15,672 bases of DNA from Pirellulaceae bacterium (lineage in GTDB: Bacteria > Planctomycetota > Planctomycetia > Pirellulales > Pirellulaceae). Below the pieces are notes generated by a model. That model was not told the DNA's origin and did not search any database. It saw nothing but the letters and a program-made list of their open reading frames with translations. The position numbers and the translations under genes were made by a program. The stretch spans positions 1-15,672 of the forward strand of contig JABDKS010000258.1 of NCBI GenBank assembly GCA_013002105.1. Direction: 5' to 3'. Shown here piece after piece: positions 11,829 through 15,672 of the stretch (position 1 is its first letter; the number at the start of each line of letters is the position of its first letter).

Positions 11829-14561
11829 ATGCTCAAGCGTCGCTCTCGTCGACGATCGCGCTCGAAAGATCGCTCGCGGAGATTTTCTCTCGAGACATTG
11901 GAATCGCGACGACTGCTGACCGCGGCTCCGCTGGGCGCAACGAATTTGGATACCGGTGAGTTTCTGCTGGGCACGGTGACTGTCACGCCCGTCTTGATGG
12001 AGAGCAATGGCGCGTTGGACACCGAGTCACAAAATTGGTCCCAGCAAGAAATTGACGATGCACTGGCATCGATTACCGAGGGCGTGAATTGGTGGGGTGG
12101 ATTGTTGGACAAGATGAACACGGTTCACGATCTGGAATTCGTCATCGATCCCACTTTTGCCAACGATCCGTTCGAGACTTCCTACGAAGCGATCGACCGG
12201 CCCAGCACGGACTTCAGCAGGTACGTTGGCGAGTTCTTGTCGGCACAAGAATTCGTGGGCTATCCGTCGCTCAATCATGCGATGTTGCGTTTCAATGACG
12301 CCCAACGCGAAAAATTCGGTACCGATTGGGCGTTTACCATCATCATGGTCGATGCCTCGGACGATCCCGATGGACACTTCGCATCAGGCGGATTCGCCGG
12401 AGCATTCGCCTATTCGGGTGGCCTGTTCATGGTCACTCCCAGTAGCCGTCCGGCATCGACGATCGCGCACGAGATGGGCCACATTTTCTGGGGCTTGGAT
12501 GAATACTCCGGCGGGCTGCCTTGGGACACGCGCGTGGGATACTACAATTCCCAAAACCTGAACGCCCACGACAATCCGACTCCTGGCTTTGTGCAAGAGA
12601 CCAGCATCATGCGGGGCGGCAACGCGCTGGTCGATGCCTACAACCAAGTCGTCAGCCCGGAATCGACCCTCGCGCTGATCGGCTGGCGTGACAGCGATTC
12701 CGACGGTGTCTTTGACGTCCTGGACGTGCCGCTGGACCTGGATGTCGTTGGCCATTTTGATTCCGACACGTCGACTTATCACGTCGTTGGCACGGCGGCG
12801 GCCGTAGCGTTGCAAAACCAGAATTCCAGCGGTATCAAAAGCGACATCACACTCAATGAAATCAGCGAACTGCAGTACAGCCTGGACGGTGGTAATTGGA
12901 CAACCGCGGCCGTCATTGGTCAAAACGTCGCCGACCTGGATCTCTCGTTCCCCATTCTGACGCCGTTTGACACGATTCAACTGCGAGTCATTGACGGGGA
13001 TACTGGTATCACCAGCCCCGTCGTTGACGGCACGGTGACGACCCCCGCGATCTCGGACAGTTCGCTGCGCGGCTACGTCTTCGTTGACGCCAACAGTGAT
13101 TCGATACGTGATCCCGACGAATCGTTGCTCAGCACCACCGAGTTGCAAATCACCCATGTCAACGGCTCGCCGCTTTATTCGGGAGTCGTCGACGCTCAGA
13201 CCCTGGACGACGGAGAAGTTCCCGGCCAGGTCGATGGCGCCGTGATGACAGCCGATGGTGCCCAATACGCCCAAGACGTCTACGTGCAGATTTCGCAAAA
13301 TGCTGGAAACCGTCGGGTATTTCACGCCCGAAATACCGTCGTCAATTTCAATGTCGACTTTTGGAACGAGAACATCGCACTGGAGACCGCGTTTGCTGAG
13401 CCGGTTGGCGAAGTACGGATGACGGCGATTGGTTTGTCCACAACCGGTACGTCCAATGGCAGCTACGCGCGGATCGAAGCCTACGATTCAAATGGCAACT
13501 TTCTTTCTAGGATGACCAGCGACTTCATCCCCGCCACCGAAACGTCCGAGGTCGTCATCTCCGACCCGCTTGGTCGGATCGCCAGCATTCGCGCCATGGG
13601 CCATGCGAAGACATCCATTGCGATCTCCGACTTGCATTTCGGAATCAACGATACGGTGACGACCAGCAGCGACGGTAGTTGGCAATTCGCCCATTTGGCA
13701 CCGGGTGACTACAAGGTCAACGCGACGGCACGTAACTTGATTCATCAATTCCAAGATTCGACGATCGATCTGCAAGTCGGTGCAGCTGCAGGCGAGTTAA
13801 TCGCATTGCCTGCACTGATCGGTGATAGCCCCAGGCACAATCCGCAACTGGCCGCAGACGTCAATCGACTCGACCAGGTGACACCTTACGACATCTTGCT
13901 GGTGATCAACGACCTGGCAAACAACGGCGCGCGTCTGATCGGCCAGAACGAATTGGTTGGCGATGCGGTCGATGTCACCAATGATGGATACGTCTCCCCG
14001 GCAGACGTGCTGGCTGTCATCAACCACTTGGCCGAACAAGCTTCCTTCAGCGGACCGCCGCCGCAGGGAGAATCGATTCCCGCCCCAGCAGCAGCGGCCG
14101 CCCCAAGCCTGACACAAGCCAGATTGGGCACGGATGTCGCCTCGACCGATTCGAGCCTGCCAGGCGAAACGGCGTCGAATCCCACCGCGGCCCAAACAAG
14201 CCGGGAATCCGTGCACGACGCCGCCCTAACTGGGTGGACAAATGACCACCCGCTGTCCTCCATCTTGGATCCCGCCAGTACCGAAACATTCACCACGACC
14301 GGTGCAATGGTTAACTCTGCGGGTCGCGCCACAGAGGATGAAAGTACGGACGGTGTGAAGACCGATACTCGAAGGGGTGCCATGGAGTTTGCGTCGCACG
14401 CGTATTCCAGCGACACCGTGATCGACTTAAAAACCCCGCAAAAGACGGATAACTCAACGACTGACCCGGAATCTCTTAGCGATCGATCACTTGAGATTCC
14501 AACAGAAGAGAGTTCATTCGAGTCGGATTTTGAGGAACCTGCGGGCGGAAAGTTGATCTAA
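11829..14561 (+). CDS. Secreted M64-like zinc metalloprotease with SdrD-B-like and dockerin domains
   Basis: 910 residues from ATG 11829. The N-terminus is very basic (residues 1-18 rich in Arg/Lys/Ser), then FSLETLESRRLLTA (19-32), a variant of the planctomycete LEPR-XLL export motif. Residues ~40-300 form a putative metalloprotease: H214-E-M-G-H218 followed by IFWGLDEY, close to the HExGHxFxGLxDEY motif of M64 peptidases, with a Met-turn-like SIMRGG (M261). E215 would be the catalytic glutamate and H214/H218 zinc ligands; the third ligand is uncertain. Next come an acidic DSDSDG linker (a possible Ca2+ site), an Ig-like part (~310-405), an SdrD-B-like domain opening at G415 and closing after D615 with an insert between, a dockerin (677 to ~740), and a Ser/Thr/Pro/Ala-rich tail of ~170 residues. 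It has no cysteine. Activity and substrate are inferred only. Confidence 0.9.
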   Translation: MLKRRSRRRSRSKDRSRRFSLETLESRRLLTAAPLGATNLDTGEFLLGTVTVTPVLMESNGALDTESQNWSQQEIDDALASITEGVNWWGGLLDKMNTVHDLEFVIDPTFANDPFETSYEAIDRPSTDFSRYVGEFLSAQEFVGYPSLNHAMLRFNDAQREKFGTDWAFTIIMVDASDDPDGHFASGGFAGAFAYSGGLFMVTPSSRPASTIAHEMGHIFWGLDEYSGGLPWDTRVGYYNSQNLNAHDNPTPGFVQETSIMRGGNALVDAYNQVVSPESTLALIGWRDSDSDGVFDVLDVPLDLDVVGHFDSDTSTYHVVGTAAAVALQNQNSSGIKSDITLNEISELQYSLDGGNWTTAAVIGQNVADLDLSFPILTPFDTIQLRVIDGDTGITSPVVDGTVTTPAISDSSLRGYVFVDANSDSIRDPDESLLSTTELQITHVNGSPLYSGVVDAQTLDDGEVPGQVDGAVMTADGAQYAQDVYVQISQNAGNRRVFHARNTVVNFNVDFWNENIALETAFAEPVGEVRMTAIGLSTTGTSNGSYARIEAYDSNGNFLSRMTSDFIPATETSEVVISDPLGRIASIRAMGHAKTSIAISDLHFGINDTVTTSSDGSWQFAHLAPGDYKVNATARNLIHQFQDSTIDLQVGAAAGELIALPALIGDSPRHNPQLAADVNRLDQVTPYDILLVINDLANNGARLIGQNELVGDAVDVTNDGYVSPADVLAVINHLAEQASFSGPPPQGESIPAPAAAAAPSLTQARLGTDVASTDSSLPGETASNPTAAQTSRESVHDAALTGWTNDHPLSSILDPASTETFTTTGAMVNSAGRATEDESTDGVKTDTRRGAMEFASHAYSSDTVIDLKTPQKTDNSTTDPESLSDRSLEIPTEESSFESDFEEPAGGKLI
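13071..13785 (+). other. SdrD-B-like domain split by a ~140-residue insert
   Basis: The opening strand GYVFVDANSDSIRDPDE (residues 415-431) is the standard start of SdrD-B/collagen-binding-B-like domains ('G-x-V-F-x-D-x-N-x-D-G-x-x-D-x-x-E'). The standard end, SSDGSWQFAHLAPGDYKVNA, comes only at residues ~613-632. The intervening nt ~13227-13660 (DGAVMTADGAQYAQDVYVQI ... AISDLHFGIND) reads as a separate beta-sandwich, perhaps carbohydrate-binding-like, with AFAEPVGEVRMTAIG and YARIEAYDSNGNFLSRM. In known proteins the two ends are usually within about 70-80 residues. Confidence 0.6.
13857..14040 (+). other. Dockerin type I-like domain of the protease-like protein
   Basis: The first loop is DVNRLDQVTPYD with ILLVINDL (residues 677-696) and the second DVTNDGYVSPAD with VLAVINHL (715-734). 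The second loop keeps Asp at positions 1, 5 and 12. In the first loop position 5 is Leu and the usual Gly at 6 is Asp, so its calcium binding is doubtful. Confidence 0.85.
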
Positions 14562-14598
14562 ACGACTGCGCTGACCAACGAAGTTCGACAACATCAAG

Positions 14599-14626
14599 TT
14601 GATAAAACAGGATGACCAGATAAGAT
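14599..14626 (+). promoter_or_regulatory. Candidate sigma70-type promoter of the third gene
   Basis: TTGATA (14599-14604) and TAAGAT (14621-14626) are separated by 16 bases. They match the -35 and -10 consensus at 5 of 6 and 4 of 6 positions. Transcription would start near 14633 and give a leader of about 150 bases that includes the palindrome and hairpins. Such matches occur by chance and planctomycete promoters are less well defined. Confidence 0.3.
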
Positions 14627-14683
14627 AGGTCCACTATTCAGAAAATAGGCACTTTTGTGTCTGGCTCATAATTATGATGCCCG

Positions 14684-14730
14684 TTCCCTTTTGAGAGGGA
14701 AATAGGGCCGTTTGCCGGGCGAAAACCGGC
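14684..14730 (+). promoter_or_regulatory. Possible structured 5' leader of the third gene
   Basis: Two hairpins occur close together: TTCCCT-TTTGAG-AGGGAA (14684-14701) and GCCGG-GCGAAAA-CCGGC (14714-14730). A GGG at 14705-14707 could further pair with CCC at 14732-14734 to enclose the second. This would place a compact RNA structure about 50 bases before the start codon. I do not recognise a known riboswitch class. Confidence 0.3.
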
Positions 14731-14779
14731 TCCCCAGCAAAAAACTCACGTTCTACCTCTTCATCTACCGAGACCCGAG

Positions 14780-15672
14780 ATGAAAAATCTGCGTCAAATG
14801 ATTCGTCCTTCCCAGTGGTTGGGTTCTCCCAAGCGACGAAAACGCACCCAAGCCAAGCACGCGAATCTTCGACGCCTCCGAAACGAATCGTTGGAAAAGC
14901 GAGAGTTACTCGCTGGCGACGTTCTGACCTACGAAGTGAATCCGCAGCACAATGGGCTCGCTCCGTTGGACACCAACCGTGATGGCTTCGTGAGCCCCGG
15001 TGACGTGATGACGATCTTGCAAGCCCTGGCTGAAAAGCAGGCATCCGGGATCGCCAGTGGCGAGGAAGCCGGATCTTCGACAGCGTTGCCTGACGTTACC
15101 AACGACGGGGACGTCACACCGATGGATGCCCTGATGGTCATCAACGACCTGGGACTCAACGGTCCCCACGCAGTGGGCGAGGCTGTCGAACTCTTGCTGA
15201 CCGCTCGTGATCCTGTCACCTACGATGAGATCGACAAGGATACCAGCGGTAACTACATCGTTGATCCCTTTGAGATCTTTGAACTGGAAGTTTCGTACAA
15301 CGATTTGCGTGACACCGGCGCGCTAGGCGTCTTCACCGCATACTTGGATCTAGAAACCAGCGACGGCAACATCCTGACCCCGGTGTTGACCGAGTATCAG
15401 CAACTGAATTTCGACTCGACGGTCGGTGATACGCCAACGGAGGTCTACACCTTTAACATTGGTGGCGTTCTGCAACACACAGTAACGGATGACAACTTCG
15501 ATACGGATGCGGAACAGATTGCCGCGATTGAGACTGCACTGACCAACTTTGGCTACGCAGCAGATGAGTTTAATGTCTCCAAGCTGCCATTCACCGGTGC
15601 AACCTCACCGGTGCGGTTTTCGATTCAGTACCCGAAATTCGCGGATGCACAGTTCCTGAATCAAGACTTGCC
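14780..15672 (+). CDS. LEPR-XLL-type secreted protein with N-terminal dockerin (3' truncated)
   Basis: The frame starts at ATG 14780 and stays open to the right edge (297 complete codons, then two bases). No earlier ATG occurs in frame in the spacer examined. The N-terminus is basic (KRRKRTQAK, residues 18-26) and leads to ESLEKRELLAGD (36-47), an LEPR-XLL-like export motif. A dockerin-like pair follows at once: DTNRDGFVSPGD (64-75) and DVTNDGDVTPMD (105-116). From ~135 comes an Ig/cohesin-like beta-sandwich with FELEVSYNDLR and VFTAYLDLETSDG. From nt ~15421 a segment resembles the repeated module of the giant protein. No cysteine is visible. Function is unknown; a surface or matrix protein is likely. 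Its size cannot be judged because it is cut off. Confidence 0.9.
   Translation, partial: MKNLRQMIRPSQWLGSPKRRKRTQAKHANLRRLRNESLEKRELLAGDVLTYEVNPQHNGLAPLDTNRDGFVSPGDVMTILQALAEKQASGIASGEEAGSSTALPDVTNDGDVTPMDALMVINDLGLNGPHAVGEAVELLLTARDPVTYDEIDKDTSGNYIVDPFEIFELEVSYNDLRDTGALGVFTAYLDLETSDGNILTPVLTEYQQLNFDSTVGDTPTEVYTFNIGGVLQHTVTDDNFDTDAEQIAAIETALTNFGYAADEFNVSKLPFTGATSPVRFSIQYPKFADAQFLNQDL
15421..15620 (+). repeat. Copy of the giant-protein module inside the third gene
   Basis: EVYTFNIGGVLQHTVTDDNF is followed by TDAEQIAAIETALTNFGYAA, then DEFNVSKLPF and VRFSIQYP. The order of strand 'tF-x-I-x-G', helix 't-d-A-x-Q-I-A-A-I-x-x-A-L' and closing strands is the order in the giant protein's modules, for example ANQIAAALAAAINASA. 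It interrupts a beta-sandwich whose strands before (TEYQQLNFD) and after (FSIQYPKFADAQF) would otherwise be near neighbours. Similarity is judged by eye. Confidence 0.45.

Larger units (their letters stand above)
14562..14779 (+). other. Intergenic region with candidate promoter and leader structures
   Basis: 218 bases without a gene. They contain a candidate promoter (14599-14626), a small 5-bp hairpin CTATT-CAGAA-AATAG (14634-14648), a perfect 12-bp palindrome TCATAATTATGA (14666-14677) and two hairpins (14684-14701 and 14714-14730). No clear ribosome binding site precedes the ATG at 14780. No terminator with a T-run is seen after the protease-like gene. Confidence 0.5.

Noticed and set aside
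12384..13325. 313-residue reading frame on the minus strand
   Set aside because: It is opposite the protease-like gene, with shadow-type composition and no domain or start signal.
15592..15614. Direct repeat CACCGGTGC spaced 14 bases
   Set aside because: It is a short repeat inside coding sequence built from common Thr/Gly codons, with no sign of a mobile element or binding site.

Overview
The window looks like a planctomycete chromosome (Rhodopirellula/Pirellulales-like). Base composition is moderately GC-rich. All three genes lie on the + strand and encode large or partly sequenced secreted or surface proteins. Two of them show the basic N-terminus followed by an E-(x)-R-x-LL-A type export motif (the planctomycete 'LEPR-XLL' signal), and all three carry dockerin-type-I-like paired calcium loops. 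No tRNA, rRNA, CRISPR array, insertion sequence or housekeeping gene was seen.

Layout. (1) Positions 2-11485 are the 3' part of a giant gene. Its reading frame is open to the left edge of the window, so the true start and export signal lie upstream. The visible 3827 residues form a mosaic: N-terminal beta-helix-like piece, unrecognised beta-rich insert, pre-peptidase-C-terminal-like (PPC) domains, a propeller-like region, a lectin/jelly-roll-like region, a second beta-helix interrupted by a jelly-roll, an Ig-like (Big_5-like) domain, GEVED, dockerin, and an acidic tail. A degenerate 'D-G-x-F ... F-E-F/L-D ... I-V ... ta-qIA-ai--AIn' module occurs at least nine times between or inside these domains. 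(2) After a 343-base spacer with three hairpins comes a 910-residue secreted protein (11829-14561). It has an M64-like zinc-protease motif (HEMGH-IFWGLDEY), an SdrD-B-like domain split by an insert, a dockerin and a long Ser/Thr-rich tail. (3) After a 218-base spacer with a candidate promoter and leader hairpins, a third gene (14780 to beyond the right edge) encodes a LEPR-XLL-type protein. Its dockerin comes first, directly after the export motif, and is followed by an Ig/cohesin-like domain that appears to contain another copy of the repeated module.

Together the genes suggest a cell-surface or matrix locus: a giant adhesin-like scaffold, a putative processing or degradative metalloprotease, and a further dockerin protein. 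Nothing in the sequence proves a functional link. The most notable feature is the repeated splitting of recognisable domains by other domains and by one recurrent module, which appears in two neighbouring genes. Domain names come from reading the residues without database searches. They are firm for dockerin and GEVED, good for PPC and the protease motif, and tentative for the rest.
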